Shown piece by piece: positions 1 through 10,166 of a stretch of 64,000 nucleotides of DNA (its first letter is position 1; each line of letters starts with the position of its first letter). Position numbers and translations under genes: made by a program. The stretch spans positions 10,641,343 through 10,705,342 of the forward strand of contig NC_084597.1 of assembly GCF_033807715.1 (NCBI RefSeq), read 5' to 3'. This DNA is from Cololabis saira (Eukaryota > Chordata > Actinopteri > Beloniformes > Belonidae). The notes below the pieces were generated by a model, which was not told the origin of the DNA, made no database searches, and was given only the letters and a program-made list of their open reading frames with translations.

Positions 1-1183
1 AGCAGAATGCTCTGAGCGGATCCGAAGAGCCCTCCGAAAACAACTGCGACCCAATGATGACCGATATGAAACGGGGATAAGGTTCACTGCAAACGTGTGG
101 ATTCAACAGAGTGGAAAGGTCCTGGCGTGGTCATCGGCCAAGATGGTGTGGTGATATTTGTTCGCCATGGGGACACTTGTGTTCGTGTACATCAATCCAG
201 ACTTCGAAAGGTTGATGGCTGTGTGTTGAGAGAAAGAGATAATCAGCTGATTACAACTGACAGTGCCACATTACCAGAAACAAGACTCTATGAAAATGAC
301 ACTGTATATGAAAGTGAGGAAGAGACACCCTCAAATGATGAAGGTGCTGAGAATAACAATTATCCCCCTCACACATCAGCACACTCAAATACTGCTTGTG
401 AAGAACTTAAGCTGAAAACTGGACAAGTAGTTACATACACAGACAGTGGAAGTTGCCAAGGACACACTGGAAAAATCCTCAGCTGGGCAGGAAAGTCCAC
501 TGGGACATACAAAAACTGGTATAATTTACAGTACTCAGAGCCTGAGGAAATTGATGGCAGAACTGGATCAGTGGACTTCAGCTGGGTCCAACTGAGCATG
601 CTGAGTTGTGTGCAATCTGCCATGAAGAAGATGTACTGATCGTGAATGATGATGCCTTCATGCCTGCCAAACACACTGAACTCAGCAACTGGAAACAGAA
701 CAATGTGTTTGAAGAAGTGAGAGATGAAGGTCAGAAATGCATCTCTACAAGGTGGATGTGCACACTAAAGGAAACACCAAAGGGGGTTGTACCTAAAGCC
801 AGATTAGTTGGACAAGGCTTGGAGGAAATGAACACTGAGGAGCTCCCAAAAGACTCACCTACATGTGTCTCAGAGTCTTTAAAAATTATCATGGCTGTTA
901 TATGTCAAAAGAAATGGCAGCTGAACTCCAGCAGCCTTTTTGCAAGGTAAAGAGTTAACTCGAAATGTCTACATTAGGCCTCCCCAAGAAGCTCAGAGCA
1001 AAGGAACTGTGTGGAAGTTGAAGAAGTGTGTTTATGGCCTGGCAGATGCTTCTCTGTATTGGTATAATAGAGTCAAGGACATTATGCAGCATCAGGAGGC
1101 TCTGTGTCAAAAGTGGACCCTGCAGTATTCTACTGGTTGGATGACTCTTGGACGTGAAGAACACAACAGCTTCAACTACATCG
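1..1183 (+). pseudogene. Ty1/copia-type pol remnant, 5' part (integrase end and RT fragments)
   Basis: Decayed copia-family retrotransposon pol. The first bases read in one frame to about 110, then the reading shifts to a frame with the peptide PGVVIGQDGVVIFVRHGD and HQSRLRK (about 97-639), typical of the linker between integrase and reverse transcriptase in copia elements. Around 710-800 and 960-1080 come RT-type pieces, including CVYGLADASLYWYNRV, a copia RT signature. The frame changes several times (near 640, 940 and 1120). After the residues VDPAVFYW (about 1112-1135) the sequence jumps almost directly to the stretch before GREEHNSFNY, so the segment expected to hold the catalytic aspartate pair is missing or unrecognisable. 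A hAT MITE then interrupts the element. No LTR is seen and the 5' end lies outside the window. Family call is from motifs read by eye; subfamily not assigned. Confidence 0.85.
1176..1183. repeat. 8-bp target-site duplication, left (CTACATCG)
   Basis: Identical to 1810-1817, bracketing the hAT MITE at 1184-1809. The 8-bp length is the hAT hallmark. Confidence 0.9.
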
Positions 1184-1809
1184 TAGGGCTGGGCGATATG
1201 GACCAAAAGTCATATCTCGATATTTTCTAGCTGAATGGCGATACTCGATATATATCTCGATATTTTTTCTGTGCCTTAATTGGGGTTTCCCCCAAAGCAT
1301 TATAGCATAGCATCTCTGTTAGCTTCATTTTTTTTCTGAGGCAAACCCTTAAAAAAACAGTCAGTTTTAATACAAAGCCTCGTGCCAAATGTCACACAGG
1401 TTCCTTTGTTAACAGAGGTCTGCACAATATCAAAATGTATAAAACAAATGAAATAAAAATAAACTGCCTGCATATATAGAATAAAAATGCTTCTTGAATA
1501 AAATAAAACAAATATCCCTTTCCTGCATAACAATTAAATTAAAATACCCTGTGCAATTAATACAATGTAGACAGTAACAGGCAGACTTTTCCACTGAGGG
1601 TTGATAAATAACAAAACATTTGTGCAAATCTCAAATAAAACATTCAAGTCAATTCCTCACAAAATAAGCTATATCGAAATCATTAAAAAAAAATGTAATT
1701 TTTTTTTTTTTTTTTTTTTTTAATCGATATAAACAATATTGTCTCGTACCATATCGTGTTTGAAAATATATCGATATATATTAAAATCTCGATATATTGC
1801 CCAGCCCTA
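1184..1809. mobile_element. hAT-type MITE inserted in the copia element
   Basis: Terminal inverted repeats TAGGGCTGGGCGATAT (left) and its near complement ATATTGCCCAGCCCTA (right), flanked by an exact 8-bp duplication CTACATCG. Interior is AT-rich with no transposase; a poly-T tract lies at 1700-1721. Cutting it out leaves the copia reading frame continuous across the junction, so it landed after the copia copy. A related reversed copy, lacking one end, is at 9632-10166. Confidence 0.92.
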
Positions 1810-2622
1810 CTACATCGGAATGGAGGTTCTCTCTGTGGAGGATGAAATACAGGTGCAACAATGGATGTACATAAAAAATCTCCAGCCCATTCCTGTGGAT
1901 CCCACCAGAGCCACACAGCTAGAGGCCCCCCTAACAGACACTGAACGTGATATGCTGAAGTCAAAGATTGGCCAAATACGGTAGCGAGGCAAAGCAGACC
2001 CGACTGTGTGACATATCTATCCTAGCGTCCAGTACAAAGCACGCCACTGTGCAGACTTTGCATTGTACAAACACTGATCAGAAAACTGAAGTCAGAGGAG
2101 TTGACTTTAAGGTTTCAGTACTTGGGAAGAGACCGCTCCTTAAAGCTGGTGTTGTTCAGCGATTCATCCATGAGAAATCTTCCAGATGGAGACACTCAAG
2201 GGAGAGAGGCTGGAAGATTCTCACCTATATGCTGGCAATCAAAGAGGATCAGAAGAGTTGTTAGAAGCACTTTAGCTGGAGAGACTTTGGCACTAGGAGA
2301 TGGCATTGAAAGTGCAGTCTTCTTAGCTACACTCTATTCAGAACTCACCACAGGTGACTGTAAATGCAACACTTTGCCTATTGTGTGTGTGACAGACAAA
2401 CACTCTCTTTTTGATGCTATCAAATCCACCAAATCAGTCACAGAGAAAATACTCAGACTGGAGGTCAGTGGCATCAAGGAACTTATCAGCTCTGGAACTA
2501 TTCAGCAGATCATGTGGTCAACAACCAAGGAGCAACTCGCCGACTGCTTGACCAAGAAGGGAACGTCTGCACTCGTTCTGCTGAGGGCTCTCAGCGAAGG
2601 TGTATGGCAGCTTAAAAGCTAA
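1810..2622 (+). pseudogene. Ty1/copia-type pol remnant, 3' part (RT end and RNase H)
   Basis: Continues the copia pol after the MITE: GMEVLSVEDEIQVQQWMYIK and a stretch ending in KSKIGQI (to about 1980), a frame change with SILASSTKHATVQTLH (about 2010-2060), then the RNase H domain at about 2101-2622. The four acidic residues expected of copia RNase H can be seen: D in LFSDSS, E in AGETLAL, D in CVTDKHSLF and D in QLADCLTK. Stop codon TAA at 2620-2622. At least two frameshifts make it non-functional, although RNase H itself is nearly open. A 57-bp repeat follows directly. Confidence 0.88.
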
Positions 2623-2648
2623 ATGGAAAAAAAGCAAATCATTTTTCT

Positions 2649-2774
2649 CTACTGTTCTACTCTAGTTATCAGAGTTGAAACTTTAAACCTGGTTATATGT
2701 TAAAGCCATTTAAAAAGCTACTGTTCTACTCTAGTTATTAAAGTTGAAACTTTAAACCTGGTTATATGTTAAAG
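2649..2774. repeat. 57-bp direct repeat, two copies downstream of copia pol
   Basis: Copies at 2649-2705 and 2718-2774 differ at about two positions and are separated by 12 bp. They begin 27 bp after the pol stop codon, so they may be part of the element's 3' non-coding region or of a decayed LTR; no LTR ends were recognised. Confidence 0.8.
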
Positions 2775-2981
2775 AGCATATTGCAGGTTGGAGACCCCTG
2801 TGAATCAATGTGTAGGAAAATAATGTAGGAACTGAATTTTCATTGAAATACGCATAAATATATACTACAGTGACCTCCAGAGTTGTTTTTGTGAGAGTAT
2901 TTTACTTCCGCATCTGAAAAAGCTGAACCGGAAGTGACGTGACATCAGGGAGTGCGGTGAATTTCAACAATAGGGAAAATA

Positions 2982-3098
2982 ATGGATCTTAATGTTAGTT
3001 GTGACACTGAAGAGGTTGTGAATGTGTATTCACACCAATATGACGGGCCACAGCCTTATAATTACGAACCGTTAGGCCCCCCACGTTCTTTTGATTGA
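2982..3098 (+). CDS. Small 38-aa reading frame, possibly a transposon-borne P2X7-tail-like leader (tentative)
   Basis: ATG at 2982, stop at 3096-3098. It reads VYSHQYDGPQPYNYEPLGPP near its C-terminus. A Tyr/Pro/Glu motif of the xPYxxEPL kind starts many short fish and invertebrate proteins related to the P2X7 cytoplasmic tail, some of them carried by DNA transposons. The frame is too short for that domain and lacks its Cys-rich part, so it would be a first exon or a remnant. It lies just upstream of a GC-rich foldback, consistent with a transposon setting. No relation to the neighbouring copia element is evident. Confidence 0.25.
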   Translation: MDLNVSCDTEEVVNVYSHQYDGPQPYNYEPLGPPRSFD

Positions 3099-3117
3099 CA
3101 GCTGAAACTCGCTTTTT

Positions 3118-3262
3118 AAAAGGCTGATTTATGGGTCCGCGTTACACCAACGCAGACCCTACGGCGTAGGGTACGCGGCGACGCACCGAATGCTGCGTGC
3201 GCCGCGTAACTTACGCCGTAGGCTACGCCGTCGATTTTACGCGGAACCATAAATCCGCCTTT
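3118..3262. repeat. GC-rich foldback (snapback) element
   Basis: Two arms of about 65-70 bp face each other: AAAGGCTGATTTATGG at the left and CCATAAATCCGCCTTT at the right, with the CGGCGTAG word in both arms. The RNA or single strand would form a long hairpin. The same arm sequence (GCTGATTTATGGTTC) is found inside the hAT MITEs at 17.8 and 41.6 kb. Confidence 0.8.
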
Positions 3263-3633
3263 ATTCACCGCAGCACCCGCCCGTGCGCTCCTAAAAGAAA
3301 ATTCTCCGAAAATAACTCTTATAATAACGCTTATTATCTTCTTTTTTTTCTGATTAAATGCATCCGAAATAGCTGGGTATTTTTAAAACCGAATATTTCC
3401 CCCCCTTCATTTATAAAATAATTTGTATCCACATTACATCGTTGTTAAAAAAAAAAAACCTTCCACACATAACCGAATATATGCGTTTTCGACAACATTC
3501 ATAAGCATTCCAAATCTGTAGATCATCTGTTCTTCCAGCGGGGCCTCCGCAGCGCAGCTTCCCCGGGAGCGGCGTCTCCTTCTCGGTAACGAGCCCGAGT
3601 CCCCCCGTGTCCCACCACGGAGCTGCCGCGTTA
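3263..3633. other. No gene seen
   Basis: AT-rich up to about 3520, then a GC-rich 3535-3625 stretch without a recognisable exon. It lies between two related GC-rich hairpins and could be the interior of one larger element. Confidence 0.5.
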
Positions 3634-3735
3634 AATCAACGCAGCCCTACGCTGTAGGGTACGGCGTAGGGCTGCGCGTAGGGCTGCGCGTCGCGGCGTA
3701 CCCTACGGCGTAGGCTCTGCGTCGGTGTAACGCAG
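3634..3735. repeat. Second GC-rich hairpin related to 3118-3262
   Basis: Shares ACGCAGCCCTACG, CCCTACGGCGTAGG and the GTGTAACGC word with the upstream foldback; the CGTAGGGCTGCG word is locally repeated. It may be the other end of the same DNA transposon. Confidence 0.6.
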
Positions 3736-3740
3736 CAAAC

Positions 3741-5621
3741 GGTGGTCAAGAGCAGAGACCATTTATTTAATAAATAGCTTGGAGAACAGATGGTGGATCA
3801 TCTGTAGAACTGTAGTAAACAAAGGTCGCACGTTAGACGTCAGAATCAGAGCAGATTTGTTGTTGTTTTGGAGCATAATGTGACGTTCGAAAACGCAAAA
3901 CTCCGGTTGTGTGTGTCTACACGCATCTACATAAACGAAGTTTTCAAAAATCTTCACTTTGCCAGGAATTTTTTTAAACATTTGTTTATTTGCGTTTTCA
4001 TATGGATGACAGGTCCAAACGTAGGAAAATATCTTCGGTTTAGCAGATACCCGGCTACGTGTGTACGGGGTCTGCGCAGTCACATGGGGCAGAGCTGTGG
4101 AGACGTCTCCCTGGTGCTGCGTCATATGACGCGGTGTTCGAAAAAAAAAGCGTTCGTAGGAGCTTTGCTAAAATCAGCCACTTTTTCCTCCGAATACGTG
4201 CCCTTATGTCTTGTAAAACATATTAAATCCTACATTAACTTCTTACATAGTCATTTTCACATAAGGTCAGGTATAATTTCTGAAAAAATCCTAACCTGCA
4301 ATATGCTCTTTAAAGCCATTGAAAAAAAAAGGTAATATTCTCTTTGCATGTTTTTTTTCTTTAAAGAGAAAAGGGGAGTTTGTTATGTGATACTTTTCTG
4401 TTTCGGTATCTTGGGAGTGTGTAAATGCAGGGCAGTTGTAGTGTTTATAGTGCACGAGTCGTGACTAAAGTCTTGGACAACGTACAGTCGTCGGAGTAAT
4501 TCATTTAGCAGTTAACACTGCCGCACTAATTTCTGCAAGCGTCAACATGCAATCAATTCAAAAAGACTTAAAACTAATGTCAACAAAAAAAAAACAACAA
4601 GAACATACCTTTTCTTAAAATTGCCCTTTTATTTTCTAAGCATCCAATTAAAATGTCCCGAAACGTGTGGTTTTGGATGAGTTATGAGGAGAAAGGCAAG
4701 GCTCACTTAAAAACTGAGTGTGGGAAAATCAAGAGGACTAAAAAAAAAAAGAAAAAGTAAAATGAGAGGAAGAACCACAATACTTTTTGAGCAGCTTACA
4801 TGATCTACCAAAAGACAAAGAGGATTTCCAGTGTGAGCTTAGAGACAATAATGAGCCTACGAGGGGCAGCTGGTGAGGAATCAGAAAGGTGAGACACGAA
4901 CAGACACCAGCAGAGGAAGAGAAGGCTGTTGTCGTAGGAGGGTAGAAATGTGCAGCTGAGCTTAAGGTGGCACCATGTGAGAGTTTAAACTACATGTTTA
5001 ATATAAATGGCAAAATGTTAAAGCATAGCTCACATCCAGATAATCCTGTCCAGGTTATATTTATGGCTATCAGCATAGATGGTGCGAGTTGTGGATAGAG
5101 TATAAGACGGATGTCGTGGTGATGTGTTTCATCATTCCTGTATTTATCTGTCAACTTGAGTCATGGATGAAGAAATGTTGCATTAAAGAAATAAAAACAG
5201 GGTTTATTCTCAGGTCTCACACCAACAGCATGAAGTTTTAAATCAGCCGGAGTTTTAAATCACTAATCATTTGACTAATTTTTATCTTCTTTCTACAAAG
5301 GGAAAACACTAATATTGAATAAACTAGTTACAGAGGGGTTGCACGTCTTTCCATAATCATAACAAAAAGTATCTGAAAGTAACCTTAAAGTCTGATTAAA
5401 TCACATTCAAAGATTTGCATGGTGAATTTATTAGGCAATAGTTTATCACAAATGCAAAAGACTAAAAACTACAGTATGTTGTAGTAAAGACTGTTAATAA
5501 AATCCTTTTATTAGTTCTATCCTCGTGAGTTAACTCATAATAATCTATTTCTGCTTCACGCAGAATTTTAAATTAAACATTTTTCATCTTTATTTTGTTT
5601 TTTTAAAGATGTGTGAACCTA

Positions 5622-5632
<11 letters not shown>
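3741..5632. other. No gene seen; one MITE-like fragment
   Basis: About 3868-4150 resembles the fish MITE group with TTTTCAAAAATCTTCACTTT and an 'ACGTGTGTACGG' word. Ends and target duplication could not be fixed. The remainder is AT-rich intron-like DNA with homopolymer runs. Confidence 0.4.
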
Positions 5633-5656
<24 letters not shown>

Positions 5657-5659
5657 TAT
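5633..5659. repeat. (AT)n microsatellite
   Basis: Uninterrupted AT dinucleotides after a poly-A run, directly before the LINE fragment. Confidence 0.95.
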
Positions 5660-5670
5660 CCATATCCAAC

Positions 5671-6511
5671 ACTAATAACAACAAAGCCTGTGGCATGGAT
5701 TGCATTACTGCAGAACATTTAAAATATGCCAGCTTTAAGCTCTTTCCTTTGCTTTCCATGTGCTTTACTGCTTGTCTGGTTCATGGGGTCCTGCCCAATT
5801 CTATCATGTCTGTAAAGTTAGTGCCTGCGCTTAAAGACAAGGCTGGTAAGCTCTGTAGTATTGATAATTATCGTCCTATTGCATTGGCCAGCATCTTGTC
5901 TAAAGTACTGGAAAGAATACTTTTAACAAAGTTAGAAATGTATGTTCTTACTTCTGACAACCAGTTTGGATTTAAAAGAAAACATGGAACTGACCTCTGT
6001 ATATATGCTCTTAAACTGTATTTAAGTAGACAAGCCTGAACACATCTGTATTTTTATGTTTTATTGATGCGTCAAAGGCATTTGATCGTATTAATCATGA
6101 AAAATTATTTGTTAAATTGTTAGATAGAGGTGTTCCTAAATTCTTGGTGGAATATGTGTTCTGACTCTGTGAAGTGTTCCCTGTTTCGAACCTACATCAC
6201 ACTGTTATATACTGCTCACTTGTGGTCTAACTATAAGAAAAAGAGCATGCAGAGGCTCAAGGTAGCAACAATGATGCAATGAGGTTGCTGCTCCGTGTTC
6301 CTAGGTGGCATAGTGACCGTCAATTGTTTGTGTCCAACAGAGTGCCAACTTGTGAGGCACTCTTAAGACAGTTGATGTTTAGTTTTATGTGTCGATTGGA
6401 CAAATCAGAGAACCACATAATTGAAGCTTTAGTCAGCCCTTTGAAAAGCTGCTATAGATTCACCTGTAGGCTAAGGTGGCATCGGTGCAATAGCTTGTAT
6501 GTTTTATAAAT
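5671..6511 (+). pseudogene. LINE (non-LTR retrotransposon) RT fragment, internally deleted
   Basis: Reverse transcriptase of a fish non-LTR element of the jockey/CR1-like kind (clade not fixed). The open part at 5695-6039 contains the classic IDNYRPIALASILSKVLERI block followed by NQFGFKRKHGTDL. After a frameshift near 6038 the reading FIDASKAFDRINHEKLF (about 6056-6110) gives RT motif A with its aspartate. Just after DRGVPKFLVEYV (about 6153) it jumps to SDSVKCSLFRTY, a much later part of such proteins, so the palm segment with the catalytic aspartate pair has been deleted. A C-terminal part runs to about 6509 with more frame changes. Its 3' end is displaced to 6909-7020 by a nested LINE. 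Confidence 0.88.
6487..6511. repeat. 25-bp target-site duplication, left copy
   Basis: Matches 6909-6933 with one mismatch (T/C) and brackets the nested LINE. Confidence 0.85.
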
Positions 6512-6908
6512 TCCGAGTCCTGAATAAGGCACAAGACATCTTGGCCAGTCCTGATCACCCTCTGTCAAAAGAGTTTGTCCCTCTCCCTACTGGGCGGCGC
6601 TATAGACTTCCCAAGGCCAATAGCAATAGGTATAAATTTTCTTTTATACCAACTGCTGTTAAAATGATCAACTCGCATAAATTTTAATATTTTTAATACA
6701 TTTTTATCATTCTGCCTGCACTGCTGAAATCACTTTTGCTTTTACTCATTTATTATGGTTACTATGTCACGTTTTAATGTTTTAATTGTTCTTATTGGTA
6801 TGTCTGTGTTTGTATGATGACTGTTTTCCCAGACTGCTAAAAGAATTTCCCCTAGAGGGACAATAAAAATGACTCTGACTCTAAATTAAATATGTTGTAT
6901 ATACACAA
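6512..6908 (+). mobile_element. Nested, 5'-truncated LINE 3' end
   Basis: Carries the last residues of a different LINE ORF2, including SKEFVPLPTGRRYRLPKANS and SFIPTAVKMINSH, with a stop at 6685-6687, then a 3' UTR ending in AATAAAAATGACTCTGACTC. Short 3' terminal repeats of this type occur in CR1/L2/Rex-like LINEs. It is bracketed by a 25-bp near-perfect duplication, the product expected of target-primed reverse transcription with 5' truncation. Confidence 0.85.
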
Positions 6909-7017
6909 GCAATAGCTTGTATGTCTTATAAATGTATATTTTTTATTTTTGTATTTCTTTTTTATAAGTTTTATATTGTATTATGTTTTATATAGACCTG
7001 TGTCTGCAATAAAGTTA

Positions 7018-7020
<3 letters not shown>
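6909..7020 (+). mobile_element. 3' end of the outer LINE
   Basis: Resumes with the duplicated target and ends TGCAATAAAGTTAAAA, a polyadenylation-like signal, before an (AT)n tail. Confidence 0.65.

Positions 7021-7075
<55 letters not shown>
7021..7075. repeat. (AT)n microsatellite
   Basis: About 27 AT units, probably grown from the LINE tail. Confidence 0.95.
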
Positions 7076-7076
<1 letters not shown>

Positions 7077-7361
7077 TGTATATATTCTACATCTTGAACA
7101 GAGCAGAGGTCTAGTAGAATAATAGTCATCTTTTCTCTTTCTAACTGCAAAAATATGAGGCCAGATGCATCTATAATTTTCCAAATGTTCTCTGTTTGTC
7201 CAAGAACATCGCTCCTAATGTCTTTGCTAAGTAGTGCAGGTTTCTATTGCCAATCAGGTAATGGAAAGCTCTCTCTCTCGTCAACAGTTTAAGGATATCA
7301 GTTGAACATTAAAACTCACTGAGGAAATCTAACCAGCCAGTACGGTAATTTTTTCCCTTAC
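7076..7361. other. Intron 3' of the RhoGAP exon (minus strand)
   Basis: No further exon was recognised between this donor and the window start, so the next RhoGAP exon lies outside. Confidence 0.6.
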
Positions 7362-7569
7362 CAATCAAATGAAGGCTTCTCTCCACAGTCAAATGCATCT
7401 TGCAGCTCTTTAACCAGGTTGGCCTGACCTGGCAGCCTGAACAGGCCTTCTTCTCGAAGTCCCCATTGCCGAATGAAATCCACACACTGCTCCACCAGCA
7501 TGGGGGCAAGCTTGTTCCCAAAACGGCGTTCATACCGCACCGTCTCCTCCAACTTCTGACCGAAGATCC
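7362..7569 (-). CDS. arhgap24: Coding exon: start of RhoGAP domain, ARHGAP24 (FilGAP)-like
   Basis: Exon of a Rho GTPase-activating protein, which speeds GTP hydrolysis on Rac/Rho-type GTPases; the ARHGAP24/FilGAP family acts on Rac in cytoskeletal control. The 208-bp exon gives 68 whole codons running from [17 protein letters not shown] through [18 protein letters not shown] to [20 protein letters not shown]. The Arg in GLFRLPG is the RhoGAP arginine finger. Acceptor: polypyrimidine then CTTTCAG at 7576-7570. Donor: TTG|GTAAGG, GT at 7361-7360. Entry is phase 1, matching the exon at 16759-16881; exit is phase 2. The peptide fits ARHGAP24 better than the paralogues ARHGAP22 and ARHGAP25, from remembered family sequences. 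Odd: W (TGG) in FIRQWGL where relatives usually have R, one transition away from CGG. Confidence 0.92.
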
Positions 7570-8039
7570 CTGAAAGAAAAAAAAAAGGTTTGATGGTGAG
7601 AGGGTAGCTAATGTCTTTTTTGCACGTAATTACAACCACCACAAACTACATGTAGAAGTAAACCTCTGCACATCCTGCAACCTTCTTTGAAGCAGTCCTA
7701 CTTTTCCAGTCCAGATTCTGATACGGACACCAAGAACCTGAATATCGATTTATTCCCGATACCAATCTGATACCATTGACATTGAGGGAATTAAGTAATC
7801 GCTCTTGACTAACATGACTCATCAAACTTTGCAAAAGAAACGCTTGTGTCCGTCTCAAACACCTTTTCCACCAGCACTGTCCAAGTTCCAGTTTGTCTTT
7901 TTTATAAAACACACATGAGAAAGTGTGTGTGTGTTATCAGTTTAAGCACAATGGATTTCTCTATAAGTGATTTAGTACCACATTTATGGCAATTTAATCT
8001 AGAAAACTAGTAAATTCCCAGAGTACATTTGCCTGCAGC
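7570..8039. other. Intron sequence with a decayed MITE fragment
   Basis: About 7715-7775 has GATACGGACACCAAG and CCCGATACCAATCTGATACC, words typical of an old fish MITE. No exon. Confidence 0.4.
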
Positions 8040-8047
8040 TTCATACG

Positions 8048-8710
8048 TAGGGGTGGGTATTGGGAAGGACCTCACGATACGATACGCATCACGATACGAT
8101 ACACATTGCGATATCCCGATTATGCGATATCCCGATTATTATATTCTACATAGTTCACCGAAAAAATTTAAAAATGCATTACACATCTTAAAATCCAAGT
8201 TGTATATATGTACATCAGATGATAGTGATGGATCTTAAAATCCGAGTTGCACGTTCATCAGATTATAGTGACAATTCATGGGACAAACTGAGTCAAAACA
8301 ATGTTTTATTATAACTATACAAGCTAAAGTTACAACATATTTGTATATGTTTTTCATATTATTTACATCATATGAAATTAACATTAAATTTAGTATGAGG
8401 TTGCTTTAATTATGTGGCAAATGATAATAAACACAAGAAAGATGGGTACTAAAACCAAGGACAGGCACAGTGATCAGTCAGTATAGATATAAATCCATAA
8501 ATAAATAAACCTCTGTCCATTATTTTTCATTTTTTAAGGACAGGCAATTGTGTTATATAAAAAATAAATTATAAAATGAAATAAAACGTGAAATAAAACC
8601 TGAGCTCAGTGCAGGGCCCTCCCAGGGTTGGTAGAGAGTGGCAATGCCCAGGACTGTCACTTAGGTAGGAGCACTGGGTGATATAATGGGAAAAAAATCG
8701 GGGATAAAAA

Positions 8711-8746
<36 letters not shown>

Positions 8747-8831
8747 GATATTCAAATTCTTAATATCGATATTGAATCGGCTGGAAAAGTATCGCGATAT
8801 ATTGCCATATCGATATTTTTGCCCACCCCTA
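8048..8831. mobile_element. hAT-type MITE (TAGGGGTGGG ends)
   Basis: Starts TAGGGGTGGGTATT and ends TTTTTGCCCACCCCTA; exact 8-bp duplication TTCATACG at 8040-8047 and 8832-8839. Subterminal ATATCGATAT and CACGATACGATA repeats; poly-A at 8716-8743. No coding capacity. Confidence 0.92.
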
Positions 8832-8839
8832 TTCATACG

Positions 8840-9631
8840 CTTGAAGCAAGTACTGCATAAAGACTTAAAGTGACAGTGTTCCCAGCTTAACCACTAAAGC
8901 TGCTCATGAATATCTCAAACTTAACTCAAGATATCAACCCAGTTTGTCCAATCCCAGTCTGATTGAGCATTTAATGATGACCTACACCGAGTCAGATACA
9001 AAGAGAGAAAAATATGAACAGTACATCATCATGGCCTCAATCAAATGATCAAACCTCTAACTTCCTGCTGAGCAAGTCTTGCCTTTTGTCTGGGGTCTAT
9101 TTTCATTTGCAGCCAATTCATGTGGACGCCACACAAGAGGGGATTACGGCCTTCCTGAAAGATTCGTATCTGCATACTTTCCGGTCCCCAGACACAGACA
9201 AAGGCTACTCACACATATTCACACATGGTATACAAAAAGTACGGTAACTGAATTAAACTGAGCTTGTCGGGGTCCTTGTACTCTGGACAGCATCTGAAAC
9301 AAAGAGCTAAAGTTTAAATCAACAGGACTTCATGTAAAAAGTGACACTGTATTTGAAAGGGACACTTCTCTGCAGATGTACCGGTGCATGACATTCAATC
9401 AGAAGTTCAAGTTAACCAGAGCCTTAAAAACATTTCTCACCAGATTTCACATAATGTCAAGGTACGTTGTCATACTCACCCCTCTTAAAAATGGTACATC
9501 TCGCCAGCCTCTGGAAAAGCTGTCTATTAATAAATGTGTGATAAGACAGCATACCAGAGGTGCAGATTTTAAAGCACCTGTATACTAGCATTTTCCCCCC
9601 AAAAAACAGCCTCTTTGCACAAACAACAGAC
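8840..9631. other. Intron, no gene seen
   Basis: Unique-looking AT-rich DNA; no splice-bounded frame recognised on either strand. Confidence 0.5.
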
Positions 9632-10166
9632 TAGGGCTGGGCGATATATCGAGATTTTAATATATATCGATACATTTTCAAACGCGATATGGTACGAGAC
9701 AATATCGTTTATATCGATTATTAAAAAAAATAATAATTTTATGATTTTGATATAGCTTATTTTGTGACAGATGAATTGAATGTTTTATTTGAGATTTGCA
9801 CAAATGTTTTGTTATTTGCACAACTGTCAACCTCAGTGGAAAAGTCTGCCTGTTACTGTCTTCATTTTTTTTAATTGCACAGTGTATTTTAATTTAATTG
9901 TTATGCAGGAAAGGGATATTCGTTTTATTTTATTCAAGAAGCATTTTTATTCTATATATGCAGGCAGTTTATTTTTATTTCATTTGTTTTATACATTTTG
10001 ATATTGTGCAGACCTCTGTTAATAAAGGTACCTGTGTGACATTTGGCACGAGGCTTTGTATTAAAACTGACTGTTTTTTAAGGGTTTGCCTCAGAAAAAA
10101 ATGAAGCTAACAGAGATGCTATGCTATAATGCTTTGGGGGAAACCCCAATTATGGCACAGAAAAAG
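9632..10166. mobile_element. Truncated hAT MITE, reversed copy of the 1184-1809 family
   Basis: Begins TAGGGCTGGGCGATATATCG and its interior is the reverse complement of 1260-1809, with high identity around 9890-10150. Homology stops after GGCACAGAAAAA, so the opposite terminus is missing and no target duplication can be shown. Confidence 0.85.

Noticed and set aside
3868..4335. 155-codon plus-strand frame
   Set aside because: Lies over a MITE-like fragment and has no recognisable motif.
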